Assembly: GCA_022867625.1 (NCBI GenBank)
Contig: JALIFM010000001.1
Span: forward strand, 310,001 to 374,000
Direction of reading: 5' to 3'
DNA: 64,000 bases
Source: Lachnospiraceae bacterium NSJ-143
Lineage (GTDB): Bacteria > Bacillota > Clostridia > Lachnospirales > Anaerotignaceae
Shown: positions 26,489 through 36,388 of the stretch, piece after piece
How positions within the stretch are numbered: the first letter of the stretch is position 1
How the letters are laid out: every line of letters begins with the position of its first letter
The notes under the pieces: generated by a model
Told to the model about the DNA's origin: nothing
The model's input: only the letters and a program-made list of their open reading frames with translations
Database searches by the model: none
Position numbers and translations under genes: made by a program

Positions 26489-27367
26489 ATGAATTACAGC
26501 CAGCTTGTTTATTTTTCCACACTGGCGCACATTGAGCATTATACAAAGGCGGCGGAGCTGTTGGGTATATCGCAGCCGTCATTGAGCCATGCCATATCAA
26601 ATCTTGAGCAGGAGCTTGGAATTTACCTTTTTGAAAAACAGGGCCGTAACGTCAGGCTTACTCGTTACGGCAAAGTATATCTTACATATGTTGATGCTGC
26701 TTTGGATGAGCTTGAGAAGGGAAACAAGCAGATGAACAGGTTTTCCGATATAGAGGCCGGTACCATCCGTATCGGGTGCATATCAAGCGCGTCTCCCTCC
26801 GTGAGCGTCATTATTTCAAAATATATGGAAAAACACAGCGCCGTCAATTTTGTTTTTGAGCAGTCAACCACCAAAAAGCTGCTGGAGGGGCTTTCCGGCG
26901 AGGCTTATGATATGGTTTTCTGCCACAAGCTTAAGGATTATGACGCCGTGGATTTTGTGCCTATGGTTGAACGTGATATAGTTATTAAAGTCTACAGGGG
27001 ACATCCCCTTGAGGTTTATGACAGCATATCGTTAAGCCAGCTTGGAGATTATCCGGTAATTACCTATAACCGCCAGGGCGGAGCCAGGCCTTATATAGAC
27101 AGAATGTTTATAACTGCCGGGGTCAAGCCAAATATATGCTGCCAGGTAAGCGAGGATATAGCAGCCGCAAGCCTTATCTTGCAGAAGGCAGGGGCTGCCG
27201 TTGTTGTTGACCATTCAATATTCAATATCTATGATTTTAAGACAATATATATAAAGGACGCCGATTTTAAAGTGCCGATGAATCTGGCTACAATGAAAAA
27301 CTCATTTCTGGCCGGCGCAGCACAGGATTTTAAACGCTTTATAATAGCCAACAAAAATCTGCTTTAA
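26489..27367 (+). CDS. LysR family transcriptional regulator
   Basis: About 292 residues. N-terminal winged HTH: QLVYFSTLAHIEHYTKAAELLGISQPSLSHAISNLE; then the periplasmic-binding-like effector domain. Start ATG at 26489 is set by GAGGCGGTGAT; the GTG at 26480 is part of that site. It lies 42 bp after the pentapeptide gene and is convergent with a YczE-like membrane gene. Targets unknown. Confidence 0.92.
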   Translation: MNYSQLVYFSTLAHIEHYTKAAELLGISQPSLSHAISNLEQELGIYLFEKQGRNVRLTRYGKVYLTYVDAALDELEKGNKQMNRFSDIEAGTIRIGCISSASPSVSVIISKYMEKHSAVNFVFEQSTTKKLLEGLSGEAYDMVFCHKLKDYDAVDFVPMVERDIVIKVYRGHPLEVYDSISLSQLGDYPVITYNRQGGARPYIDRMFITAGVKPNICCQVSEDIAAASLILQKAGAAVVVDHSIFNIYDFKTIYIKDADFKVPMNLATMKNSFLAGAAQDFKRFIIANKNLL

Positions 27368-27379
27368 CATTGCTGTCTA

Positions 27380-28060
27380 TCAGCAGGCAAGGCGCTTTTT
27401 ACCTCTGGGTCTTAATTTTACAGCCCTGTAAACAGTAAAATGTCTGTCGAAACTGTCCTGAAAAGCTGACACCAGCCTTCCTGTAAGAAGTGAGCATAAG
27501 GCTGTGCCTATTCCTATGCCCAGTATGGAACCGGCAAATACCAACGAAAGAATTGCGGTTGTGGCAAGGCAGCTTATGTCAAATACAGTCTTTACGTTTT
27601 TATAGCTCTTTTTGGTTATGGCTGAAAAATCCCTTGGAAACATATCTGTTGGTATTATAGGCAGCAGGCATTTGTTTGCAAGGCATATGCCAAAGCTTAC
27701 GCTAAGCATGCCAATGGCAAAATACAGAATTCTGAATACCGGCAAATCCGGAAGATAAGCCATCCACAGCGCATGTACATCAAGCATTTTGCCGAAAATA
27801 AAGCCGGCGGCAAATGATATAATATAGCCCGGGCTTATACGCCTGCTCATAGCCATAAGAGATATAACAAGCATTGTCTGGAATATATAGTTGAAGGTGC
27901 CAAAGCTTATTGCTGGAAACAGCCTGCTGAAAACATACGGCACTGAGGATATGGCGGTTATGCCAAAGCCGCTTATGGTCATAAGCTGGACTCCCATACT
28001 GTTTATTATAAGCACTGTGAGAAGCAGCAGCTCCCCGGGAAGTCTGTGTTTTTCTTTCAT
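27380..28060 (-). CDS. YczE/YyaS/YitT family membrane protein
   Basis: About 226 residues with five or six hydrophobic segments. Family-like blocks: INSMGVQLMTISGFGITAISSVPYVFS, FAAGFIFGKMLDVHALWMAYLPD and LLPIIPTDMFPRD. The C-terminal tail is basic (LRPRGKKRLAC). I start at the ATG at 28060 behind GAAAGAAGG; earlier ATGs (28129, 28081) are possible. Convergent with the LysR gene, with 12 bp between stops. Function of the family unknown, possibly transport. Confidence 0.75.
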   Translation of the reverse strand: MKEKHRLPGELLLLTVLIINSMGVQLMTISGFGITAISSVPYVFSRLFPAISFGTFNYIFQTMLVISLMAMSRRISPGYIISFAAGFIFGKMLDVHALWMAYLPDLPVFRILYFAIGMLSVSFGICLANKCLLPIIPTDMFPRDFSAITKKSYKNVKTVFDISCLATTAILSLVFAGSILGIGIGTALCSLLTGRLVSAFQDSFDRHFTVYRAVKLRPRGKKRLAC

Positions 28061-28311
28061 AATAATCAATCCTTCTTTCATAGGGGGCAAAATAAATGCC
28101 ATGACAATTGAATGAAGAAAGTATAGCATTTTTGATTTATAGAATAAATAAAATAAAAATTCATTATTAATAGATTTTATCTATAGATTAAAGAATATTG
28201 TCTGAAAATCATACATATTTTTTGTATATAATTTACACATCTCAAACAGGTTGATTGACTGCTTTGGGAGGTGTATACTTAATTAAAAGAAAATTGTCAG
28301 GGGGTATGCAA

Positions 28312-28566
28312 ATGGGTGAACTGTCAAAGCTTGTAAATATAGGTCCGGTTGTGGAAGGACAGCTAAACGAGGTTGGAATTTATACTTACGATGATTTGAA
28401 GGCAGCCGGAAGCAGACAGGCGTGGCTCAGGATAAAAGCCATTGACGACTCGGCCTGTATACACAGGCTTCTGTCGTTTGAGGGGGCTATAAGGGGAATT
28501 AAGAAAAGCCTGCTGGACGAAGATGTGAAAAGGGAATTAAAAGAATTTTATAATGAGAATAAATAA
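28312..28566 (+). CDS. TfoX C-terminal domain-like protein
   Basis: 84 residues corresponding to the C-terminal helical domain of TfoX/Sxy competence regulators: LVNIGPVVEGQLNEVGIYTYDDLKAAGSRQAWLRI has the helix-hairpin-helix-like start. The N-terminal TfoX domain is absent, as in many free-standing members. Start at 28312 follows CAGGGGG. Likely DNA-related; no specific role can be assigned. Confidence 0.8.
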   Translation: MGELSKLVNIGPVVEGQLNEVGIYTYDDLKAAGSRQAWLRIKAIDDSACIHRLLSFEGAIRGIKKSLLDEDVKRELKEFYNENK

Positions 28567-28604
28567 AAAGCTGCGGTTATGAAAGAGCATAGCCGCAGCT
28601 TTTG
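28567..28604 (+). terminator. Terminator
   Basis: AAAGCTGCGGTTATG pairs with CATAGCCGCAGCTTT around AAAGAG (one bulged base), with T4 after it. It also sits at the end of the convergent SDR gene. Confidence 0.88.
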
Positions 28605-28623
28605 TTACCTTAATTATTAAGTT

Positions 28624-29397
28624 TTAAAGCTGCCATGCCTTCATCGGGTTTTGGGTAGCAAACTTGCCGCCTGTAATTTCAATGCATGTTCCGGTCATAT
28701 AGCCGGCAAGGTCTGAAGCCATAAAGGCTATGGCCTTGGCTACATCTTCAGGGGTGCCAAAACGGCGGGAAGATATAGGCTCAAGCAGCTTATCGCCGTT
28801 CATAGCCTGCGATTCCTTTGTGAGGGCAGTGTCAATTAGCCCCGGTATATAGCCCAGCACGCGTATATTGTAAGGGGCAAGCTCAGATGCCATTGTTCTT
28901 GTCATTGAGCTTACGCCTGCTTTGGCTGCGGCGTAGGCCGTGTAACCTACTGAAGGTATAACGCTTGCAAATGAGGAGGCGTTTATAAGAACTCCGCCAT
29001 TTTTCCGCATTTTCTCGTAGGCGATTTTTCCGCCTATGAATACTGATTTAAGGTTTGTGTCTATTACCGTATCCCAAAGCTCCTCGGACATATCCTTGAC
29101 AAGTGAAAACGGCATGTACCCGGCATTGCTTACGAATATGTCTATTGAACCGAATACCCTTTCTGCATTGTCGGCAAACTTTAGAAGCTCGCTTGATTTT
29201 GATACGTCGCACACATCTGCGAAAACACTTATGCCCTGAAAATTGAGCCTGTCCTGCGCGGCTTTCAGCTTTTCCATATTGCGGGCGCATATTGCGACAT
29301 TTGCTCCAAGCTTGCCAAACATTTCAGCTACAGCGTAGCCTATGCCTTCTGACGCTCCTGTGACAACTGCTGTTTTGCCGTTGAAATTTAATTCCAT
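28624..29397 (-). CDS. SDR family NAD(P)-dependent oxidoreductase
   Basis: 257 residues, classical short-chain dehydrogenase. Nucleotide motif TGASEGIGYA (residues 14-23), NNAG-equivalent VSNAG, catalytic Ser/Tyr/Lys in SFAS...YTAYAAAKAG. C-terminal GGKFATQNP is family typical. Close to 3-oxoacyl-ACP reductase/FabG-like enzymes, but the gene is alone, not in a fab cluster; substrate unknown. AGGAGGG precedes the ATG. Confidence 0.92.
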   Translation of the reverse strand: MELNFNGKTAVVTGASEGIGYAVAEMFGKLGANVAICARNMEKLKAAQDRLNFQGISVFADVCDVSKSSELLKFADNAERVFGSIDIFVSNAGYMPFSLVKDMSEELWDTVIDTNLKSVFIGGKIAYEKMRKNGGVLINASSFASVIPSVGYTAYAAAKAGVSSMTRTMASELAPYNIRVLGYIPGLIDTALTKESQAMNGDKLLEPISSRRFGTPEDVAKAIAFMASDLAGYMTGTCIEITGGKFATQNPMKAWQL

Positions 29398-29710
29398 ATA
29401 TATCCCTCCTGTTTAATGCCGGTTTCTGGTATTGGCCTGCTTTCCTGCTGAGGCCGGTCGGCCCATGCTGCCTGCAGCTCTAATAAGTTTGGTTAAGTAT
29501 AAAAAGTATAGCACAAAAGTATATATATTGAAATATGTGGTAAAAATTATATATAAATGATATTAAGTACAATAATCCTGCTTCTGTTAATTAGCATTGA
29601 CTGTAAAATATTAAGAAATAAAGAGTATTTAAAAGAAAAAAAAAGAAACAGTTAAAAATATAACTTTAATAAGTATATAAAGCTTTATAATTAAATATAA
29701 TTTTAAATAT
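29398..29710. other. Intergenic space between the SDR gene and the groESL control region
   Basis: Very AT-rich from about 29500 onward. No credible gene, RNA or terminator is visible. It contains the promoter of the divergent SDR gene, which I could not place confidently. Confidence 0.5.
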
Positions 29711-29783
29711 TTGTGTTTGCATAAAAACTCTTATGCAGATAATATAATGGTAATGATTAGCACTCAATATGAGTGAGTGCTAA
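29711..29783 (+). promoter_or_regulatory. groESL control region with CIRCE element
   Basis: CIRCE, the HrcA operator, is perfect: TTAGCACTC (29757-29765), nine bases, GAGTGCTAA (29775-29783). A -10 TATAAT lies at 29743-29748; the -35 is weak. A second, independent perfect dyad, TGCATAA-N6-TTATGCA (29718-29737), covers the -35 area. HrcA repression released by heat or misfolded protein is expected from the family. Confidence 0.93.
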
Positions 29784-29828
29784 TAAATAGATAAATCAGT
29801 TTAAATTAGTTTGAGGAGGTAATTTTAG

Positions 29829-30116
29829 ATGAAACTTGTACCATTAGGAGACAAAGTAGTTATAAAACAGATGGAAGCTGAAGAAAAAACAAAATCAGGT
29901 ATTGTTCTTCCAACACAGAGCAAGGAAAAACCACAGGAGGCTGAGGTTATAGCTGTAGGTCCTGGCGGAATGGTTGACGGCAAGGAAGTTAAAATGCAGG
30001 TTAAAGCCGGAGACAGGGTTATTTACTCAAAATATTCAGGAACTGAGATAAAGATTGACGGAGAAGCGCTTATTATTGTAAGGCAGGGAGATATCCTCGC
30101 TGTAGTTGAGGACTGA
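29829..30116 (+). CDS. groES: Co-chaperonin GroES
   Basis: 95-residue Cpn10 subunit forming the heptameric lid of the GroEL chamber. Typical blocks: LVPLGDKVVIKQMEAEEKTKSGIVLP (start of the mobile loop region) and GDRVIYSKYSGTEIKIDGEALIIVRQGDILAVVE. GAGGAGGT precedes the ATG. First gene of groESL under CIRCE. Confidence 0.97.
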   Translation: MKLVPLGDKVVIKQMEAEEKTKSGIVLPTQSKEKPQEAEVIAVGPGGMVDGKEVKMQVKAGDRVIYSKYSGTEIKIDGEALIIVRQGDILAVVED

Positions 30117-30150
30117 TTATAAGTATAGAACAGATTATTTGTATATTTAG

Positions 30151-31797
<1,647 letters not shown>

Positions 31798-31850
31798 TTT
31801 GATTTAAACTTCATGTTTTGTAAATAATATATCGGGCTTTAAATAATAGA

Positions 31851-31883
31851 GACGCTGTTTGGTTAAAACAGCGTCTTCTTTAT
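31851..31883 (+). terminator. Terminator after groESL
   Basis: GACGCTGTTT/AAACAGCGTC stem with a five-base loop, followed by TTCTTTAT. Confidence 0.85.
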
Positions 31884-32082
31884 ATTTTACATTAAATTTG
31901 CGGTTTTGTAATGAACAAAATATACCGATGACCTTTGTTACAATATTAGCTTAAATATGCTGTTTATGTTGTGTTTTGTAATAAAATGTACAAAAGCAAC
32001 TCTAATTTATTTAGAAAAACAATATAAATAGATACATTATATACGAAATGTGCAATATTTAAATCAACTTAGCGAAGTGTGA

Positions 32083-32111
32083 TTGACATGATACAACTTT
32101 AAGTGTATTAT
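32083..32111 (+). promoter_or_regulatory. Promoter of the 271-residue orphan gene
   Basis: TTGACA (32083-32088), 17-bp spacer, TATTAT (32106-32111), 41 bp before the start codon. The rest of the 354-bp space after groEL holds only the groESL terminator and AT-rich sequence. Confidence 0.65.
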
Positions 32112-32151
32112 TTTAGTGAATTTAAAATACATACAACATGGGAGTGGAAAC

Positions 32152-32964
32152 ATGAATAATGACTTGTCATACCCGCTTACATTTACAAATTTTATTATAG
32201 AAAATTTCACGCTTGGGCAAAGTGAGGATTACAATGCATTATTTAAAAGATTTTTCGGGTCAGAAGGAAATTATGTGTGGAGTGTTGCTATACTTAAGGA
32301 ATTTGAGGACGGCCTGATAACAGAAAAACAGCTTAATATTATTATGTTTATTGCATCTGCCTATGGCAACAGGACATTGATGGATGCAGGAAGTGATATA
32401 CCGGAGCTTACCCTTTCTTATGAGTGCTCTAGGCTAAAGGCAAACATACACAATGCCATGGAAAAGGACAGCTTAAGCAGGAACGAGATAGTACGTCTGT
32501 TTAAAAGGTACAATGATTTAGCGGCAAAGGCGGAAAAGAGTATAAATAAGAATATACCTGAATGTATATTCATGAAGGTAATGAGCATGCACAGCGGGGA
32601 GTTGTTCAGAGGGGCTTCATATCTGATTGTGAAAAACGGAATAAAATGCGGAATGTGTATTGGAAACGCTGCAGACATGGTTGCGCCTGAGATATTTATG
32701 CCTGACAGGTTTTTCAATTTTAATTTCAATGACTTTCTGGAGCTGAAGAAGATTGGCTATGACTGTAATGATACTGATTTAAAACGCCATCAGATTATAA
32801 CCGGCAAGGGTGTGCGGGAATTTGGCACAGAAAAGCTGTACAATATACTGAATTTTTTGAGCCGTATGATAGATGACCTGTATCCGGAGTGTGAAAACAA
32901 CGGAAGAATACAAAGGAAACTTAAAAAAGACATGAGGCTTCTCAAATATATAGAAAGGCAGTAA
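32152..32964 (+). CDS. Hypothetical protein of unknown function
   Basis: 271 residues, not recognised. No signal peptide or membrane segment; mixed alpha/beta composition, with one hydrophobic cysteine-containing stretch (IKCGMCIGNAADMV) near mid-protein and a basic C-terminus (RIQRKLKKDMRLLKYIERQ). Start at 32152 is set by GGGAGTGG and by the promoter; an upstream in-frame ATG at 32116 overlaps the region right after the -10. Own promoter and terminator, so monocistronic. Confidence 0.75.
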   Translation: MNNDLSYPLTFTNFIIENFTLGQSEDYNALFKRFFGSEGNYVWSVAILKEFEDGLITEKQLNIIMFIASAYGNRTLMDAGSDIPELTLSYECSRLKANIHNAMEKDSLSRNEIVRLFKRYNDLAAKAEKSINKNIPECIFMKVMSMHSGELFRGASYLIVKNGIKCGMCIGNAADMVAPEIFMPDRFFNFNFNDFLELKKIGYDCNDTDLKRHQIITGKGVREFGTEKLYNILNFLSRMIDDLYPECENNGRIQRKLKKDMRLLKYIERQ

Positions 32965-33001
32965 ACGGCTTTCACCATTTATATGATAAAAGCCGTTTTT
33001 G
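32962..33001 (+). terminator. Bidirectional terminator
   Basis: AAACGGCTTT pairs with AAAGCCGTTT across a 15-base loop, then TTTG. Lies between the orphan gene and the coaX pair. Confidence 0.82.
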
Positions 33002-33010
33002 TATCAGTAT

Positions 33011-33784
33011 TTACTGTTTTTTGTTTCGGTCATAAAGTATCTTAATTCCGGAAAGAGTAAGTACGGGGTCATAAACGTCAAAAATATCATGGTCAGGGTC
33101 TATTATGTTTGCCAGCCCGCCGGTTGCTATAACTTTGGCGTGAGGTATATTAAGCCCTTCTCTGAGAGCGTTTATAATGCCTATAGTCTCACCTATGCGT
33201 CCGGCGACTATGCCTATCTGCAGGCTTGATACAGTGTCTTTTGCAAGTATGCTTTTGGGCGATACAAGCTCAACTTTAGGCAGCTGGGCAGAACGGTTGT
33301 AGAGTTCCTCGGCGCATATCTTAATACCGGCTGTAATAAAGCCTGTTATAAACTCGTTTTTTTCATTAACAACATCGAATGTGTTGGCGGTTCCGTAGTC
33401 TATTACTATAGACGGAGTGCCGTAAAGCTCCTTTGCGGCAACTATGTCAACAATTCTGTCAACACCGCATTCCCTTGGGTTGTCACGCACTATAGTTATT
33501 CCAAGGTCCATGTCGGCCGACACAATCATCGGCTCTATACCTATGTATTTTTTTATGCTGTGTGTAAGTGAGTACATAATATTTGGCACGACAGATGCTA
33601 TAATGGCGCCTGTTATCTCGCTTAAATCTATATTATCATCTCTAAAAAATGAGTTGATTATTATGCCCATCTCATCAGATGTGCGTCCGGACTGAGTTGT
33701 CATTCTCCATGTCCTTACCAGCCTGTCGTCTTTGTACAGGCCCAAAACCATGTTGGTGTTGCCTACATCTATTACGAGCAGCAC
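33011..33784 (-). CDS. coaX: Type III pantothenate kinase, catalytic-type copy
   Basis: Phosphorylates pantothenate in the first step of coenzyme A synthesis; cytoplasmic dimer of the ASKHA fold. 257 residues. Keeps the phosphate-binding DVGNTN (residues 6-11) and the catalytic Asp109 in GVDR. The second phosphate motif is altered (DYGTANTFD, Asn134 instead of Thr), as is the later APG element (TAGI, Ala152 instead of Pro). GTG start behind GGGAGG inside the end of the preceding paralogue, 13-bp overlap. It is the better candidate for the active enzyme. Confidence 0.9.
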   Translation of the reverse strand: MLLVIDVGNTNMVLGLYKDDRLVRTWRMTTQSGRTSDEMGIIINSFFRDDNIDLSEITGAIIASVVPNIMYSLTHSIKKYIGIEPMIVSADMDLGITIVRDNPRECGVDRIVDIVAAKELYGTPSIVIDYGTANTFDVVNEKNEFITGFITAGIKICAEELYNRSAQLPKVELVSPKSILAKDTVSSLQIGIVAGRIGETIGIINALREGLNIPHAKVIATGGLANIIDPDHDIFDVYDPVLTLSGIKILYDRNKKQ

Positions 33785-34575
33785 TTGCTATCCCTCCCGC
33801 CTTTAAGGTCCTTGTTGATGTCATACAAAAGTCTCATGCCCTTGAATGAAAGGAATGGGTCGTAAACTGTGAAAAAATTGTTGGCGCAGTCAATGCTTTT
33901 TGCAAAGCCGCCTGTAGCGATTATCTTAATATCGTTTAAGCCAAGCTCTTTTTTTATACGGTTTACTATGTAATGGGTCTCGCCGACATGACCGTAAAAA
34001 ATTCCGGCCTGTATGCACTCAACCATATTGCGGCAGTATATGCTTTCCGGCTTTTTAAGCTCAATTTTAGGTAGCTGGGCAGTTTTTTTGTAGAGCGCAG
34101 ATGCGCAGATATCTATCCCAGGGGCTGTGATGCCTGTCAGGAACTCGCCTTTCCCGTTTACAACATCAAACGTGGTAGCGGTTGAGTAATCTATAACAAT
34201 GGCCGGCCCGCCGTAAAAATGGTACGCGGCGGCAAGGTTTACAAGCCTGTTGTTGCCAAGCTGCCTTGGGTATTCCATATTAAGCTTTATACAGCTTTTT
34301 ATATTGCTGTCAATTACCACAGGCTCAATACAGAAGTATTTTTTTAATCCGTGGGTGAGGGAATACATTATATTGGGAACAACGGAGGATATAATAATAT
34401 TTTCAAGCCTTGATACCTCTACGTTGTCAAAGGTGCAGAATTTATAAATCATGTTCCCAAGCTCGTCGGAGGTCAAAAGGCTGTTTGTGGCCATTTTAAA
34501 CCTGGACTTTATGTCATAGCCTTCAAGTATTCCTATATCAATATTCATATTGCTTACATCAAGAGCCATTAGCAT
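33772..34575 (-). CDS. CoaX paralogue, probably not active alone
   Basis: 267 residues, colinear without gaps with the downstream coaX product for at least the first 150 residues. Key residues are lost: the first motif is DVSNMN (Gly8 to Ser, Thr10 to Met), and the catalytic Asp109 is Asn (GNNR). Gly131 is Ser in DYSTATTFD. It keeps Thr134 and Pro152, the two positions altered in its partner. Start ATG behind AGGAGG. First gene of a two-gene unit. A regulatory or heterodimer subunit, or a decaying copy, would fit; function is not proven. Confidence 0.85.
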   Translation of the reverse strand: MLMALDVSNMNIDIGILEGYDIKSRFKMATNSLLTSDELGNMIYKFCTFDNVEVSRLENIIISSVVPNIMYSLTHGLKKYFCIEPVVIDSNIKSCIKLNMEYPRQLGNNRLVNLAAAYHFYGGPAIVIDYSTATTFDVVNGKGEFLTGITAPGIDICASALYKKTAQLPKIELKKPESIYCRNMVECIQAGIFYGHVGETHYIVNRIKKELGLNDIKIIATGGFAKSIDCANNFFTVYDPFLSFKGMRLLYDINKDLKGGRDSKCCS

Positions 34576-34860
34576 TGGTATATGCCTCCTTTTATTATAG
34601 GGAGTATAATAAATCCGTCTAATTATAGCAATTCATGTATGGTTTTTCAACAGTTTGGGATATTTTTATTAATTCACGTTAAATTATAGCGTTTATTAGC
34701 CATATTCGGGTTAAAAACAGTAAGGCGGATTCAAAGCACAGTTAATTGAAAATTTAATAATGCGGTTACTGAAACCCCTATATTTTAGATTCCCGATTTT
34801 TCAGTTTTAATAATTGTATTTTTGGCATTATTTATAGTGCCATGCGGTAATATTGGCTTA
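34576..34860. other. AT-rich intergenic space between divergent coaX pair and CNNM gene
   Basis: No gene or hairpin that I can support. The promoter of the leftward coaX pair must lie here but no clear box was found. Confidence 0.45.
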
Positions 34861-34889
34861 TTGACACAGGCAGGTATATTTGATATCAT
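34861..34889 (+). promoter_or_regulatory. Promoter of the CNNM/CorC gene
   Basis: TTGACA (34861-34866), 17-bp spacer, TATCAT (34884-34889). It gives a leader of about 165 nt before the start codon at 35062. The leader does not match a riboswitch that I can recognise. Confidence 0.6.
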
Positions 34890-35061
34890 GTATAGCAATA
34901 ATGGAATCTTTGTATCTAAAGAGAGGAAAAAGTAATTATTTCCTTCTGCGGCGTATCAGTTTTGCCAAATTCCATATAATAGTAACCGGGTGCGCATATT
35001 GCTTAAAAGCTTTGTGCGTGCTAAAACATTATTTTATTTATTTAGGGGGAATTATGTCCAA

Positions 35062-36318
35062 ATGGACGGAGACAATTTAGGTCAAATTATTTTTCTGGTT
35101 ATTCTCATTATGTTTTCGGCTTTCTTTTCAGCTACGGAAACGGCGTTTTCATCTATAAATAAAATCAGGATGAAAAACATGGCCAATAACGGCGACAAGA
35201 AGGCGGCTTCTGTGCTTGAGCTTATTGAAAATTACGATAAGTTCCTTTCAACAATACTTATAGGAAACAATATTGTAAATATCTCAGCGTCATCATTGGC
35301 GGCTGTCCTTTTTATAAGCCATTTTCCAAAGCACGGTGCGTCGATATCAACAGCGGTAATGACTATTGTGGTACTTATATTCGGCGAGATTACACCAAAA
35401 AGCATAGCGAAGGATTTTCCTGAAAAATTTGCCATGTTTTCAGTGCCCTTTGTAAAGGTATTGTGTTTTATACTTTCTCCGATTAATTTTATTTTCTCAT
35501 CGTGGAAACGGCTTTTGTCAAAGGTGTTTGTAAGCGACGAAAGCAGGGGTCTTACTGAGGAGGAGCTTCTTACAATGGTTGAGGAGGCCCAGGACGACGG
35601 CGGCATTAACGATGAGGAAGGCGAGCTTATAAGAAACGCCATAGAGTTTAATGATATTCAGGTTACAGACGTGCACACTCCAAGGGTTGATGTGGTCGCT
35701 ATAGACGAGACTGACAGCCGTGAGGAGATTGACCGGGTGTTCTGCGAGAGCAATTTTACAAGGCTTCCTGTTTACAGGGATACTATAGACAATATTATAG
35801 GGATTATAAACCAGAAGGATTTTTATAATTCCAATAAGTTTAAAGGGGATATAAAAGATATAATAAGCAAACCCCTTTATGTAATACCAAATATGAAAAT
35901 ATCGGAGCTTCTTCCGCTTCTTCAGGCCAACAAAACCCATATAGCCGTTATTACAGACGAATACGGCGGCACAGTGGGAATTGTAACTCTTGAGGATATA
36001 CTTGAGGAGCTTGTTGGCGAGATTTGGGACGAGCACGATGAGGTTGTTGAGGATTTTATAAAGATAAGCGACACAGAGTACAAGGTTATGGGTAGTGCGG
36101 ACCTTGACGATTTGTTTGACTTGTTTGATATGAAAAACGAGTTTGAGAGCAGTACAGTAGGCGGCTGGATAACAGAGGAAATGAACCGTTTTCCAAAGGC
36201 AGGAGACAGCTTTACCTATAAGCAGCTGACAGTTACTGTTACAAAGGCCAATTCAAGAAGGATATATGAGGCTTATGTAACGGTTGACACTGACTATAAA
36301 GAGGAAGACGACGACTGA
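35062..36318 (+). CDS. Hemolysin/CorC family protein (CNNM domain, two CBS domains)
   Basis: About 418 residues. N-terminal CNNM (DUF21) domain with four hydrophobic segments and SATETAFSSINKIRMKN; then a CBS pair (VHTPRVDVVAI... and YVIPNMKISELLPLLQ) and a C-terminal CorC_HlyC domain (FPKAGDSFTYKQLTVTVTKAN). Implicated in Mg2+ or Na+ transport or its regulation in the family; the name hemolysin is historical. Start at 35062 follows AGGGGGAATT; in-frame codons further up lack a ribosome site. Downstream: terminator. Confidence 0.92.
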   Translation: MDGDNLGQIIFLVILIMFSAFFSATETAFSSINKIRMKNMANNGDKKAASVLELIENYDKFLSTILIGNNIVNISASSLAAVLFISHFPKHGASISTAVMTIVVLIFGEITPKSIAKDFPEKFAMFSVPFVKVLCFILSPINFIFSSWKRLLSKVFVSDESRGLTEEELLTMVEEAQDDGGINDEEGELIRNAIEFNDIQVTDVHTPRVDVVAIDETDSREEIDRVFCESNFTRLPVYRDTIDNIIGIINQKDFYNSNKFKGDIKDIISKPLYVIPNMKISELLPLLQANKTHIAVITDEYGGTVGIVTLEDILEELVGEIWDEHDEVVEDFIKISDTEYKVMGSADLDDLFDLFDMKNEFESSTVGGWITEEMNRFPKAGDSFTYKQLTVTVTKANSRRIYEAYVTVDTDYKEEDDD

Positions 36319-36326
36319 TAAAATTT

Positions 36327-36360
36327 TGGCACAGCAGAGGATTCTTTGCTGTGCTTTTTA
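36327..36360 (+). terminator. Terminator after CNNM gene
   Basis: GCACAGCA/TGCTGTGC stem, 10-base loop, then TTTTT. Confidence 0.85.
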
Positions 36361-36388
36361 AGCATAACAGCGAAAGGCGGGGTTATTA

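Noticed and set aside
34890-35061. M-box (Mg2+) riboswitch before the CNNM gene
   Set aside because: Conserved M-box core sequences are not seen; kept only as an unexplained leader.
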